A stretch of 64,000 bases of DNA from NCBI GenBank assembly GCA_029224185.1, contig CM055191.1:25489805-25553804 (forward strand), given 5' to 3'. Under the pieces are notes generated by a model. That model saw only the letters and a list, made by a program, of their open reading frames with translations, did no database searches and was not told the DNA's origin. This document shows positions 1 to 12,916 of the stretch, in pieces (the first letter of the stretch is position 1; every line of letters starts with the position of its first letter). The translations under genes and the position numbers were made by a program. The stretch comes from Karalla daura (taxonomy: Eukaryota; Chordata; Actinopteri; Chaetodontiformes; Leiognathidae).

Positions 1-401
1 TGAAAAATCAGCTCTCGTTTCACTCTTTTCACGCTGCTCCCAGCCACACCTTAAGCAGCAGAAAAATGTTTTTTTCCAGTTTTGTAGTAACGTTGGTGCT
101 CTCTCATGCGGGGCAGGCCATAAACCCGTGCGCCTTGTGAAATTTAAACGACCAGCCTCACCGTCTGCCCAGTGCAGCCTCTTCTCTCCATAAGCCCCCA
201 TTCGTTTTCCCACCGCTGCCATCGGTGTTCAACGGTACAGTACTCCTCGCGACTGTGGCCACAGTTTTCATAGTAGACACTCCAAATCGTGTCAGGGCAA
301 TCTGGAGACTCTCCCCTACGGCGTGACAGTAAGCTCATATTCCAGATAGGTGAAAGCGTTGTCTCCATAGAGCCAAATGTTTATCACTTGGCCAATTTGG
401 C

Positions 402-429
402 TTTTTCCCATAAGAATGAATGGGAAAAA
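402..429. repeat. Perfect 10-bp inverted repeat in satellite A (example copy)
   Basis: TTTTTCCCAT at 402-411 and ATGGGAAAAA at 420-429 are exact reverse complements around an 8-base spacer (AAGAATGA, or AAGAATTA in other monomers). Immediately upstream, 391-401 is GCCAA-T-TTGGC, a second short inverted repeat overlapping the palindrome TTGGCCAA. The pair recurs in every complete monomer, and the arms stay intact while the spacer varies. It could form a hairpin or cruciform or bind a dimeric protein; no function is shown. Confidence 0.8.
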
Positions 430-748
430 CAGAACTCCACAAACAAACATTCGCAACGTTGCCATACTTTGACTTTGAAACTTCATTTTCATTTCAAAAA
501 TTGAAGAATCTTGTGTTGTGTTTGTGTAGCAAGTTGCACGCTGATAGGTTGTATTGTTTTTCAGCAGCGCCTGTTCTCGGCAACCATGTGCTCAGGTACC
601 TGCCCCAATGTCTCCTCTGCTGACATGATAATACAAAGTGATCAGGCGTCCAGCTTCAATGCACCCCAGCAGATGGCACAGGCTTTGGGAGACTCCCAGA
701 GTGGGAAATGGTCCCCTCAGCATTGGGCATGTCCAATCTCTTCTTCGC

Positions 749-3700
749 ACCGGGCCGACATGCGGGATCGCTGAAAAATCAGCTCTCGTTTCACTCTTTT
801 CACGCTGCTCCCAGCCACACCTTAAGCAGCAGAAAAATGTTTTTTTCCAGTTTTGTAGTAACGTTGGTGCTCTCTCATGCGGGGCAGGCCATAAACCCGT
901 GCGCCTTGTGAAATTTAAACGACCAGCCTCACCGTCTGCCCAGTGCAGCCTCTTCTCTCCATAAGCCCCCATTCGTTTTCCCACCGCTGCCATCGGTGTT
1001 CAACGGTACAGTACTCCTCGCGACTGTGGCCACAGTTTTCATAGTAGACACTCCAAATCGTGTCAGGGCAATCTGGAGACTCTCCCCTACGGCGTGACAG
1101 TAAGCTCATATTCCAGATAGGTGAAAGCGTTGTCTCCATAGAGCCAAATGTTTATCACTTGGCCAATTTGGCTTTTTCCCATAAGAATTAATGGGAAAAA
1201 CAGAACTCCACAAACAAACATTTGCAACGTTGCCATACTTTGACTTTGAAACTTCATTTTTATTTCAAAAATTCAAGAAACTGGAGGTGTGTTTGTGTAG
1301 CGAGTTGCACGCTGATTGGTTGCATGGTTTTTCAGCAGCGCCTGTTCTCGGCGACCATGTGCTCAGGTACCTGCTCCAATGTGTCCTCTGCTGACATGAT
1401 AATACAAAGTGATCAGGCGTCCAGCTTCAATGCACCCCAGCAGATGGCACAGGCTTTGGGAGACTCCCAGAGTGGGAAATGGCCCCCTCAGCATTGGGCA
1501 TGTCCAACCTCTTCTTAGCACCGGGCCGACATGCGGGATCGCTGAAAAATCAGCTCTCGTTTTGCTCTTTTCACGCTGCTCCCAGCCACACCTTAAGCAG
1601 CAGAAAAATGTTTTTTTCCAGTTTTGTAGTAACGTTGGTGCTCTCTCATGCGGGGCAGGCCATAAACCCGTGTGCCTTGTGAAATTTAAACGACCAGCCT
1701 CACCGTCTGCCCAGTGCAGCCTCTTCTCTCCATAAGCCCCCATTCATTTTCCCACCGCTGCCATCGGTGTTCAACGTTACAGTACTCCTCGCGACTGTGG
1801 CCACAGTTTTTATAGTAGACACTCCAAATCGTGTCAGGGCAATATGGAGACTCTCCCCTACGGCGTGACAGTAAGCTCATATTCCAGATAGGTGAAAGCG
1901 TTGTCTCCATAGAGCCAAATGTTTATCACTTGGCCAATTTGGCTTTTTCCCATAAGAATGAATGGGAAAAACAGAACTCCACAAACAAACATTCGCAACG
2001 TTGCCATACTTTGACTTTGAAACTTCATTTTCATTTCAAAAATTGAAGAATCTTGTGTTGTGTTTGTGTAGCGAGTTGCACGCTGAAAGGTTGTATGGTT
2101 TTTCAGCAGCGCCTGTTCTCGGCGACCATGTGTTCAGGTACCTGCTCCAATGTCTCCTCTGCTGACATGATAATACAAAGTGATCAGGCGTCCAGCTTCA
2201 ATGCACCCCAGCAGATGGCACAGGCTTTGGGAGACTCCCAGAGTGGGAAATGGCCCCCTCAGCATTGGGCATGTCCAATCTCTTCTTAGCACCGGGCCGA
2301 CATGCGGGATCGCTGAAAAATCAGCTCTCGTTTCACTCTTTTCACGCTGCTCCCAGCCACACCTTAAGCAGCAGAAAAATGTTTTTTTCCAGTTTTGTAG
2401 TAACGTTGGTGCTCTCTCATGCGGGGCAGGCCATAAACCCGTGCGCCTTGTGAAATTTAAACGACCAGCCTCACCGTCTGCCCAGTGCAGCCTCTTCTCT
2501 CCATAAGCCCCCATTCGTTTTCCCACCGCTGCCATCGGTGTTCAACGGTACAGTACTCCTCGCGACTGTGGCCACAGTTTTCATAGTAGACACTCCAAAT
2601 CGTGTCAGGGCAATCTGGAGACTCTCCCCTACGGCGTGACAGTAAGCTCATATTCCAGATAGGTGAAAGCGTTGTCTCCATAGAGCCAAATGTTTATCAC
2701 TTGGCCAATTTGGCTTTTTCCCATAAGAATGAATGGGAAAAACAGAACTCCACAAACAAACATTCGCAACGTTGCCATACTTTGACTTTGAAACTTCATT
2801 TTCATTTCAAAAATTGAAGAATCTTGTGTTGTGTTTGTGTAGCGAGTTGCACGCTGAAAGGTTGTATGGTTTTTCAGCAGCGCCTGTTCTCGGCGACCAT
2901 GTGTTCAGGTACCTGCTCCAATGTCTCCTCTGCTGACATGATAATACAAAGTGATCAGGCGTCCAGCTTCAATGCACCCCAGCAGATGGCACAGGCTTTG
3001 GGAGACTCCCAGAGTGGGAAATGGCCCCCTCAGCATTGGGCATGTCCAACCTCTTCTTAGCACCGGGCCGACATGCGGGATCGCTGAAAAATCAGCTCTC
3101 GTTTCACTCTTTTCACGCTGCTCCCAGCCACACCTTAAGCAGCAGAAAAATGTTTTTTTCCAGTTTTGTAGTAACGTTGGTGCTCTCTCATGCGGGGCAG
3201 GCCATAAACCCGTGCGCCTTGTGAAATTTAAACGACCAGCCTCACCGTCTGCCCAGTGCAGCCTCTTCTCTCCATAAGCCCCCATTCGTTTTCCCACCGC
3301 TGCCATCGGTGTTCAACGGTACAGTACTCCTCGCGACTGTGGCCACAGTTTTCATAGTAGACACTCCAAATCGTGTCAGGGCAATCTGGAGACTCTCCCC
3401 TAAAGGCGTGACAGTAAGCTCATATTCCAGATAGGTGAAAGCGTTGTCTCCATAGAGCCAAATGTTTATCACTTGGCCAATTTGGCTTTTTCCCATAAGA
3501 ATGAATGGGAAAAACAGAACTCCACAAACAAACATTCGCAACGTTGCCATACTTTGACTTTGAAACTTCATTTTCATTTCAAAAATTGAAGAATCTTGTG
3601 TTGTGTTTGTGTAGCGAGTTGCACGCTGATAGGTTGTATGGTTTTTCAGCAGCGCCTGTTCTCGGCGACCATGTGTTCAGGTACCTGCTCCAATGTCTCC

Positions 3701-4603
3701 TCTGCTGACATGATAATACAAAGTGATCAGGCGTCCAGCTTCAATGCACCCCAGCAGATGGCACAGGCTTTGGGAGACTCCCAGAGTGGGAAATGGCCCC
3801 CTCAGCATTGGGCATGTCCAATCTCTTCTTAGCACCGGGCCGACATGCGGGATCGCTGAAAAATCAGCTCTCGTTTCACTCTTTTCACGCTGCTCCCAGC
3901 CACACCTTAAGCAGCAGAAAAATGTTTTTTTCAGTTTTGTAGTAACGTTGGTGCTCTCTCATGCGGGGCAGGCCATAAACCCGTGCGCCTTGTGAAATTT
4001 AAACGACCAGCCTCACCGTCTGCCCAGTGCAGCCTCTTCTCTCCATAAGCCCCCATTCATTTTCCCACCGCTGCCATCGGTGTTCAACGTTACAGTACTC
4101 CTCGCGACTGTGGCCACAGTTTTCATAGTAGACACTCCAAATCGTGTCAGGGCAATCTGGAGACTCTCCCCTACGGCGTGACAGTAAGCTCATATTCCAG
4201 ATAGGTGAAAGCGTTGTCTCCATAGAGCCAAATGTTTATCACTTGGCCAATTTGGCTTTTTCCCATAAGAATTAATGGGAAAAACAGAACTCCACAAACA
4301 AACATTCGCAACGTTGCCATACTTTGACTTTGAAACTTCATTTTCATTTCAAAAATTGAAGAATCTTGTGGTGTGTTTGTGTAGCGAGTTGCACGCTGAT
4401 AGGTTGTATGGTTTTTCAGCAGCGCCTGTTCTCGGCAACCATGTGCTCAGGTACCTGCCCCAATGTCTCCTCTGCTGACATGATAATACAAAGTGATCAG
4501 GCGTCCAGCTTCAATGCACCCCAGCAGATGGCACAGGCTTTGGGAGACTCCCAGAGTGGGAAATGGCCCCCTCAGCATTGGGCATGTCCAATCTCTTCTT
4601 AGC
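749..4603. repeat. Satellite A higher-order repeat, five monomers, copy 1
   Basis: First copy of a 3855-bp (5 x 771) higher-order unit. The five monomers carry distinguishing variants in a fixed order: a monomer with GATTGGTTGCATGG near 1315, one with the TTTTTATAG and CAATATGG variants near 1806-1843, two with GAAAGGTTGTATGG, and the 772/770-bp pair. The same order follows at a lag of exactly 3855 bp. The left limit is set by the difference at about 748 (TTCTTCGCA versus TTCTTAGCA). Confidence 0.9.
770..783. repeat. Short hairpin at the satellite A monomer boundary (example)
   Basis: GCTGA (770-774), AAAA, TCAGC (779-783) is a 5-bp perfect inverted repeat with a 4-base loop, present in nearly every monomer. 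The monomer starting at 13109 has TCATC instead of TCAGC, which breaks the stem. Its length could arise by chance. Confidence 0.5.
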
Positions 4604-7600
4604 ACCGGGCCGACATGCGGGATCGCTGAAAAATCAGCTCTCGTTTCACTCTTTTCACGCTGCTCCCAGCCACACCTTAAGCAGCAGAAAAATGTTTTTT
4701 TCCAGTTTTGTAGTAACGTTGGTGCTCTCTCATGCGGGGCAGGCCATAAACCCGTGCGCCTTGTGAAATTTAAACGACCAGCCTCACCGTCTGCCCAGTG
4801 CAGCCTCTTCTCTCCATAAGCCCCCATTCGTTTTCCCACCGCTGCCATCGGTGTTCAACGGTACAGTACTCCTCGCGACTGTGGCCACAGTTTTCATAGT
4901 AGACACTCCAAATCGTGTCAGGGCAATCTGGAGACTCTCCCCTACGGCGTGACAGTAAGCTCATATTCCAGATAGGTGAAAGCGTTGTCTCCATAGAGCC
5001 AAATGTTTATCACTTGGCCAATTTGGCTTTTTCCCATAAGAATTAATGGGAAAAACAGAACTCCACAAACAAACATTTGCAACGTTGCCATACTTTGACT
5101 TTGAAACTTCATTTTTATTTCAAAAATTCAAGAAACTGGAGGTGTGTTTGTGTAGCGAGTTGCACGCTGATTGGTTGCATGGTTTTTCAGCAGCGCCTGT
5201 TCTCGGCGACCATGTGCTCAGGTACCTGCTCCAATGTGTCCTCTGCTGACATGATAATACAAAGTGATCAGGCGTCCAGCTTCAATGCACCCCAGCAGAT
5301 GGCACAGGCTTTGGGAGACTCCCAGAGTGGGAAATGGCCCCCTCAGCATTGGGCATGTCCAACCTCTTCTTAGCACCGGGCCGACATGCGGGATCGCTGA
5401 AAAATCAGCTCTCGTTTTGCTCTTTTCACGCTGCTCCCAGCCACACCTTAAGCAGCAGAAAAATGTTTTTTTCCAGTTTTGTAGTAACGTTGGTGCTCTC
5501 TCATGCGGGGCAGGCCATAAACCCGTGTGCCTTGTGAAATTTAAACGACCAGCCTCACCGTCTGCCCAGTGCAGCCTCTTCTCTCCATAAGCCCCCATTC
5601 ATTTTCCCACCGCTGCCATCGGTGTTCAACGTTACAGTACTCCTCGCGACTGTGGCCACAGTTTTTATAGTAGACACTCCAAATCGTGTCAGGGCAATAT
5701 GGAGACTCTCCCCTACGGCGTGACAGTAAGCTCATATTCCAGATAGGTGAAAGCGTTGTCTCCATAGAGCCAAATGTTTATCACTTGGCCAATTTGGCTT
5801 TTTCCCATAAGAATGAATGGGAAAAACAGAACTCCACAAACAAACATTCGCAACGTTGCCATACTTTGACTTTGAAACTTCATTTTCATTTCAAAAATTG
5901 AAGAATCTTGTGTTGTGTTTGTGTAGCGAGTTGCACGGTGAAAGGTTGTATGGTTTTTCAGCAGCGCCTGTTCTCGGCGACCATGTGTTCAGGTACCTGC
6001 TCCAATGTCTCCTCTGCTGACATGATAATACAAAGTGATCAGGCGTCCAGCTTCAATGCACCCCAGCAGATGGCACAGGCTTTGGGAGACTCCCAGAGTG
6101 GGAAATGGCCCCCTCAGCATTGGGCATGTCCAATCTCTTCTTAGCACCGGGCCGACATGCGGGATCGCTGAAAAATCAGCTCTCGTTTCACTCTTTTCAC
6201 GCTGCTCCCAGCCACACCTTAAGCAGCAGAAAAATGTTTTTTTCCAGTTTTGTAGTAACGTTGGTGCTCTCTCATGCGGGGCAGGCCATAAACCCGTGCG
6301 CCTTGTGAAATTTAAACGACCAGCCTCACCGTCTGCCCAGTGCAGCCTCTTCTCTCCATAAGCCCCCATTCGTTTTCCCACCGCTGCCATCGGTGTTCAA
6401 CGGTACAGTACTCCTCGCGACTGTGGCCACAGTTTTCATAGTAGACACTCCAAATCGTGTCAGGGCAATCTGGAGACTCTCCCCTACGGCGTGACAGTAA
6501 GCTCATATTCCAGATAGGTGAAAGCGTTGTCTCCATAGAGCCAAATGTTTATCACTTGGCCAATTTGGCTTTTTCCCATAAGAATGAATGGGAAAAACAG
6601 AACTCCACAAACAAACATTCGCAACGTTGCCATACTTTGACTTTGAAACTTCATTTTCATTTCAAAAATTGAAGAATCTTGTGTTGTGTTTGTGTAGCGA
6701 GTTGCACGCTGAAAGGTTGTATGGTTTTTCAGCAGCGCCTGTTCTCGGCGACCATGTGTTCAGGTACCTGCTCCAATGTCTCCTCTGCTGACATGATAAT
6801 ACAAAGTGATCAGGCGTCCAGCTTCAATGCACCCCAGCAGATGGCACAGGCTTTGGGAGACTCCCAGAGTGGGAAATGGCCCCCTCAGCATTGGGCATGT
6901 CCAACCTCTTCTTAGCACCGGGCCGACATGCGGGATCGCTGAAAAATCAGCTCTCGTTTCACTCTTTTCACGCTGCTCCCAGCCACACCTTAAGCAGCAG
7001 AAAAATGTTTTTTTCCAGTTTTGTAGTAACGTTGGTGCTCTCTCATGCGGGGCAGGCCATAAACCCGTGCGCCTTGTGAAATTTAAACGACCAGCCTCAC
7101 CGTCTGCCCAGTGCAGCCTCTTCTCTCCATAAGCCCCCATTCGTTTTCCCACCGCTGCCATCGGTGTTCAACGGTACAGTACTCCTCGCGACTGTGGCCA
7201 CAGTTTTCATAGTAGACACTCCAAATCGTGTCAGGGCAATCTGGAGACTCTCCCCTAAAGGCGTGACAGTAAGCTCATATTCCAGATAGGTGAAAGCGTT
7301 GTCTCCATAGAGCCAAATGTTTATCACTTGGCCAATTTGGCTTTTTCCCATAAGAATGAATGGGAAAAACAGAACTCCACAAACAAACATTTGCAACGTT
7401 GCCAATCTTTGACTTTGAAACTTCATTTTCATTTCAAAAATTGAAGAATCTTGTGTTGTGTTTGTGTAGCGAGTTGCACGCTGATAGGTTGTATGGTTTT
7501 TCAGCAGCGCCTGTTCTCGGCGACCATGTGTTCAGGTACCTGCTCCAATGTCTCCTCTGCTGACATGATAATACAAAGTGATCAGGCGTCCAGCTTCAAT

Positions 7601-8458
7601 GCACCCCAGCAGATGGCACAGGCTTTGGGAGACTCCCAGAGTGGGAAATGGCCCCCTCAGCATTGGGCATGTCCAATCTCTTCTTAGCACCGGGCCGACA
7701 TGCGGGATCGCTGAAAAATCAGCTCTCGTTTCACTCTTTTCACGCTGCTCCCAGCCACACCTTAAGCAGCAGAAAAATGTTTTTTTCAGTTTTGTAGTAA
7801 CGTTGGTGCTCTCTCATGCGGGGCAGGCCATAAACCCGTGCGCCTTGTGAAATTTAAACGACCAGCCTCACCGTCTGCCCAGTGCAGCCTCTTCTCTCCA
7901 TAAGCCCCCATTCATTTTCCCACCGCTGCCATCGGTGTTCAACGTTACAGTACTCCTCGCGACTGTGGCCACAGTTTTCATAGTAGACACTCCAAATCGT
8001 GTCAGGGCAATCTGGAGACTCTCCCCTACGGCGTGACAGTAAGCTCATATTCCAGATAGGTGAAAGCGTTGTCTCCATAGAGCCAAATGTTTATCACTTG
8101 GCCAATTTGGCTTTTTCCCATAAGAATTAATGGGAAAAACAGAACTCCACAAACAAACATTCGCAACGTTGCCATACTTTGACTTTGAAACTTCATTTTC
8201 ATTTCAAAAATTGAAGAATCTTGTGGTGTGTTTGTGTAGCGAGTTGCACGCTGATAGGTTGTATGGTTTTTCAGCAGCGCCTGTTCTCGGCAACCATGTG
8301 CTCAGGTACCTGCCCCAATGTCTCCTCTGCTGACATGATAATACAAAGTGATCAGGCGTCCAGCTTCAATGCACCCCAGCAGATGGCACAGGCTTTGGGA
8401 GACTCCCAGAGTGGGAAATGGCCCCCTCAGCATTGGGCATGTCCAATCTCTTCTTAGC
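4604..8458. repeat. Satellite A higher-order repeat, five monomers, copy 2
   Basis: Second copy of the 3855-bp unit. By eye I found only about four differences from copy 1: a C-to-G near 5937, a C-to-T near 7391, and two adjacent changes near 7404. That is roughly 99.9% identity, much higher than between neighbouring monomers within a unit. The duplication is therefore younger than monomer divergence, as expected from unequal crossing over of whole HOR units. Confidence 0.9.
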
Positions 8459-8676
8459 ACCGGGCCGACATGCGGGATCGCTGAAAAATCAGCTCTCGTT
8501 TCACTCTTTTCACGCTGCTCCCAGCCACACCTTAAGCAGCAGAAAAATGTTTTTTTCCAGTTTTGTAGTAACGTTGGTGCTCTCTCATGCGGGGCAGGCC
8601 ATAAACCCGTGCGCCTTGTGAAATTTAAACGACCAGCCTCACCGTCTGCCCAGTGCAGCCTCTTCTCTCCATAAGC
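8459..8676. repeat. Partial third copy of the five-monomer unit
   Basis: The match at lag 3855 continues for about 218 bp beyond the second full unit and stops at 8677, where a block of clustered differences begins. The array therefore holds about 2.05 tandem units here. Confidence 0.8.
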
Positions 8677-8842
8677 TCCCATTCATTTTCCCACCGCTGC
8701 CATCAATGTTCAACCTTACACTTTTCCTCGCAGCTCTGGCCACAGATTTAGTAGTACACACACCAAATCGCGTCAGAGCGTTCTGGAGACTCTCCCCTAC
8801 GGTGTGACAGTGAGCTCATATTCCAGATTGGTGAAAGCGTTT
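8677..8842. repeat. Strongly diverged 166-bp patch in a satellite A monomer
   Basis: Within the monomer starting at 8482, a sharply bounded stretch differs from the family consensus at well over 20 positions (roughly 15-20%), while sequence on both sides is almost identical to the other monomers. Diagnostic changes include ATCAATGTTC for ATCGGTGTTC, CCTTACACTT for CGGTACAGTA, GATTTAGTAG for GTTTTCATAG, and GTGAGCTC for GTAAGCTC. The same patch recurs at 14844. I infer an old monomer lineage retained or copied in by gene conversion. Confidence 0.85.
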
Positions 8843-9252
8843 TCTCCATAGAGCCAAATGTTTATCACTTGGCCAATTTGGCTTTTTCCCATAAGAATGA
8901 ATGGGAAAAACAGAACTCCACAAACAAACATTCGCAACGTTGCCATACTTTGACTTTGAAACTTCATTTTCATTTCAAAAATTGAAGAATCTTGTGTTGT
9001 GTTTGTGTAGCAAGTTGCACGCTGATAGGTTGTATTGTTTTTCAGCAGCGCCTGTTCTCGGCAACCATGTGCTCAGGTACCTGCCCCAATGTCTCCTCTG
9101 CTGACATGATAATACAAAGTGATCAGGCGTCCAGCTTCAATGCACCCCAGCAGATGGCACAGGCTTTGGGAGACTCCCAGAGTGGGAAATGGCCCCCTCA
9201 GCATTGGGCATGTCCAATCTCTTCTTCGCACCGGGCCGACAAGCGGGATCGC

Positions 9253-12200
9253 TGAAAAATCAGCTCTCGTTTCACTCTTTTCACGCTGCTCCCAGCCACA
9301 CCTTAAGCAGCAGAAAAATGTTTTTTTCCAGTTTTGTAGTAACGTTGGTGCTCTCTCATGCGGGGCAGGCCATAAACCCGTGCGCCTTGTGAAATTTAAA
9401 CGACCAGCCTCACCGTCTGCCCAGTGCAGCCTCTTCTCTCCATAAGCCCCCATTCGTTTTCCCACCGCTGCCATCGGTGTTCAACGGTACAGTACTCCTC
9501 GCGACTGTGGCCACAGTTTTCATAGTAGACACTCCAAATCGTGTCAGGGCAATCTGGAGACTCTCCCCTACGGCGTGACAGTAAGCTCATATTCCAGATA
9601 GGTGAAAGCGTTGTCTCCATAGAGCCAAATGTTTATCACTTGGCCAATTTGGCTTTTTCCCATAAGAATGAATGGGAAAAACAGAACTCCACAAACAAAC
9701 ATTCGCAACGTTGCCATACTTTGACTTTGAAACTTCATTTTCATTTCAAAAATTGAAGAATCTTGTGTTGTGTTTGTGTAGCAAGTTGCACGCTGATAGG
9801 TTGTATTGTTTTTCAGCAGCGCCTGTTCTCGGCAACCATGTGCTCAGGTACCTGCCCCAATGTCTCCTCTGCTGACATGATAATACAAAGTGATCAGGCG
9901 TCCAGCTTCAATGCACCCCAGCAGATGGCACAGGCTTTGGGAGACTCCCAGAGTGGGAAATGGTCCCCTCAGCATTGGGCATGTCCAATCTCTTCTTCGC
10001 ACCGGGCCGACATGCGGGATCGCTGAAAAATCAGCTCTCGTTTCACTCTTTTCACGCTGCTCCCAGCCACACCTTAAGCAGCAGAAAAATGTTTTTTTCC
10101 AGTTTTGTAGTAACGTTGGTGCTCTCTCATGCGGGGCAGGCCATAAACCCGTGCGCCTTGTGAAATTTAAACGACCAGCCTCACCGTCTGCCCAGTGCAG
10201 CCTCTTCTCTCCATAAGCCCCCATTCGTTTTCCCACCGCTGCCATCGGTGTTCAACGGTACAGTACTCCTCGCGACTGTGGCCACAGTTTTCATAGTAGA
10301 CACTCCAAATCGTGTCAGGGCAATCTGGAGACTCTCCCCTACGGCGTGACAGTAAGCTCATATTCCAGATAGGTGAAAGCGTTGTCTCCATAGAGCCAAA
10401 TGTTTATCACTTGGCCAATTTGGCTTTTTCCCATAAGAATTAATGGGAAAAACAGAACTCCACAAACAAACATTTGCAACGTTGCCATACTTTGACTTTG
10501 AAACTTCATTTTTATTTCAAAAATTCAAGAAACTGGAGGTGTGTTTGTGTAGCGAGTTGCACGCTGATTGGTTGCATGGTTTTTCAGCAGCGCCTGTTCT
10601 CGGCGACCATGTGCTCAGGTACCTGCTCCAATGTGTCCTCTGCTGACATGATAATACAAAGTGATCAGGCGTCCAGCTTCAATGCACCCCAGCAGATGGC
10701 ACAGGCTTTGGGAGACTCCCAGAGTGGGAAATGGCCCCCTCAGCATTGGGCATGTCCAACCTCTTCTTAGCACCGGGCCGACATGCGGGATCGCTGAAAA
10801 ATCAGCTCTCGTTTTGCTCTTTTCACGCTGCTCCCAGCCACACCTTAAGCAGCAGAAAAATGTTTTTTTCCAGTTTTGTAGTAACGTTGGTGCTCTCTCA
10901 TGCGGGGCAGGCCATAAACCCGTGTGCCTTGTGAAATTTAAACGACCAGCCTCACCGTCTGCCCAGTGCAGCCTCTTCTCTCCATAAGCCCCCATTCATT
11001 TTCCCACCGCTGCCATCGGTGTTCAACGTTACAGTACTCCTCGCGACTGTGGCCACAGTTTTTATAGTAGACACTCCAAATCGTGTCAGGGCAATATGGA
11101 GACTCTCCCCTACGGCGTGACAGTAAGCTCATATTCCAGATAGGTGAAAGCGTTGTCTCCATAGAGCCAAATGTTTATCACTTGGCCAATTTGGCTTTTT
11201 CCCATAAGAATGAATGGGAAAAACAGAACTCCACAAACAAACATTCGCAACGTTGCCATACTTTGACTTTGAAACTTCATTTTCATTTCAAAAATTGAAG
11301 AATCTTGTGTTGTGTTTGTGTAGCGAGTTGCACGCTGAAAGGTTGTATGGTTTTTCAGCAGCGCCTGTTCTCGGCGACCATGTGTTCAGGTACCTGCTCC
11401 AATGTCTCCTCTGCTGACATGATAATACAAAGTGATCAGGCGTCCAGCTTCAATGCACCCCAGCAGATGGCACAGGCTTTGGGAGACTCCCAGAGTGGGA
11501 AATGGCCCCCTCAGCATTGGGCATGTCCAATCTCTTCTTAGCACCGGGCCGACATGCGGGATCGCTGAAAAATCAGCTCTCGTTTCACTCTTTTCACGCT
11601 GCTCCCAGCCACACCTTAAGCAGCAGAAAAATGTTTTTTTCCAGTTTTGTAGTAACGTTGGTGCTCTCTCATGCGGGGCAGGCCATAAACCCGTGCGCCT
11701 TGTGAAATTTAAACGACCAGCCTCACCGTCTGCCCAGTGCAGCCTCTTCTCTCCATAAGCCCCCATTCGTTTTCCCACCGCTGCCATCGGTGTTCAACGG
11801 TACAGTACTCCTCGCGACTGTGGCCACAGTTTTCATAGTAGACACTCCAAATCGTGTCAGGGCAATCTGGAGACTCTCCCCTACGGCGTGACAGTAAGCT
11901 CATATTCCAGATAGGTGAAAGCGTTGTCTCCATAGAGCCAAATGTTTATCACTTGGCCAATTTGGCTTTTTCCCATAAGAATGAATGGGAAAAACAGAAC
12001 TCCACAAACAAACATTCGCAACGTTGCCATACTTTGACTTTGAAACTTCATTTTCATTTCAAAAATTGAAGAATCTTGTGTTGTGTTTGTGTAGCGAGTT
12101 GCACGCTGAAAGGTTGTATGGTTTTTCAGCAGCGCCTGTTCTCGGCGACCATGTGTTCAGGTACCTGCTCCAATGTCTCCTCTGCTGACATGATAATACA

Positions 12201-12916
12201 AAGTGATCAGGCGTCCAGCTTCAATGCACCCCAGCAGATGGCACAGGCTTTGGGAGACTCCCAGAGTGGGAAATGGCCCCCTCAGCATTGGGCATGTCCA
12301 ACCTCTTCTTAGCACCGGGCCGACATGCGGGATCGCTGAAAAATCAGCTCTCGTTTCACTCTTTTCACGCTGCTCCCAGCCACACCTTAAGCAGCAGAAA
12401 AATGTTTTTTTCCAGTTTTGTAGTAACGTTGGTGCTCTCTCATGCGGGGCAGGCCATAAACCCGTGCGCCTTGTGAAATTTAAACGACCAGCCTCACCGT
12501 CTGCCCAGTGCAGCCTCTTCTCTCCATAAGCCCCCATTCGTTTTCCCACCGCTGCCATCGGTGTTCAACGGTACAGTACTCCTCGCGACTGTGGCCACAG
12601 TTTTCATAGTAGACACTCCAAATCGTGTCAGGGCAATCTGGAGACTCTCCCCTAAAGGCGTGACAGTAAGCTCATATTCCAGATAGGTGAAAGCGTTGTC
12701 TCCATAGAGCCAAATGTTTATCACTTGGCCAATTTGGCTTTTTCCCATAAGAATGAATGGGAAAAACATAACTCCACAAACAAACATTTGCAACGTTGCC
12801 ATACTTTGACTTTGAAACTTCATTTTCATTTCAAAAATTGAAGAATCTTGTGTTGTGTTTGTGTAGCGAGTTGCACGCTGATAGGTTGTATGGTTTTTCA
12901 GCAGCGCCTGTTCTCG
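9253..12916. repeat. Twelve-monomer repeat of satellite A, copy 2
   Basis: Counterpart of 1-3664. It overlaps in content with the five-monomer units, because its monomers from 10024 onward repeat those starting at 772 and 4627. Array A is thus an eight-to-twelve-monomer arrangement in which one five-monomer block was later duplicated. Differences from copy 1 are few; one example is CAGAACTCC versus CATAACTCC near 12769. Confidence 0.85.

Larger units (their letters stand above)
1..3664. repeat. Twelve-monomer repeat of satellite A, copy 1
   Basis: Matches 9253-12916 at a lag of 9252 bp (12 x 771). Shared diagnostic variants include GTATTGTTTTTC and GGTCCCCT in the first monomer, followed by the GATTGG, CAATATGG and GAAAGG monomers in the same order. 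The match fades near 3664, where GGCGACCATGTG here faces GGCAACCATGTG in the other copy. The true left end lies outside the window. Confidence 0.85.

Noticed and set aside
592..993. Recurring open frames of 108-133 codons on both strands of every satellite A monomer
   Set aside because: They overlap each other in several frames, have no recognisable domain, and recur only because the period is a multiple of three. Some copies are truncated or frameshifted with no sign of constraint.
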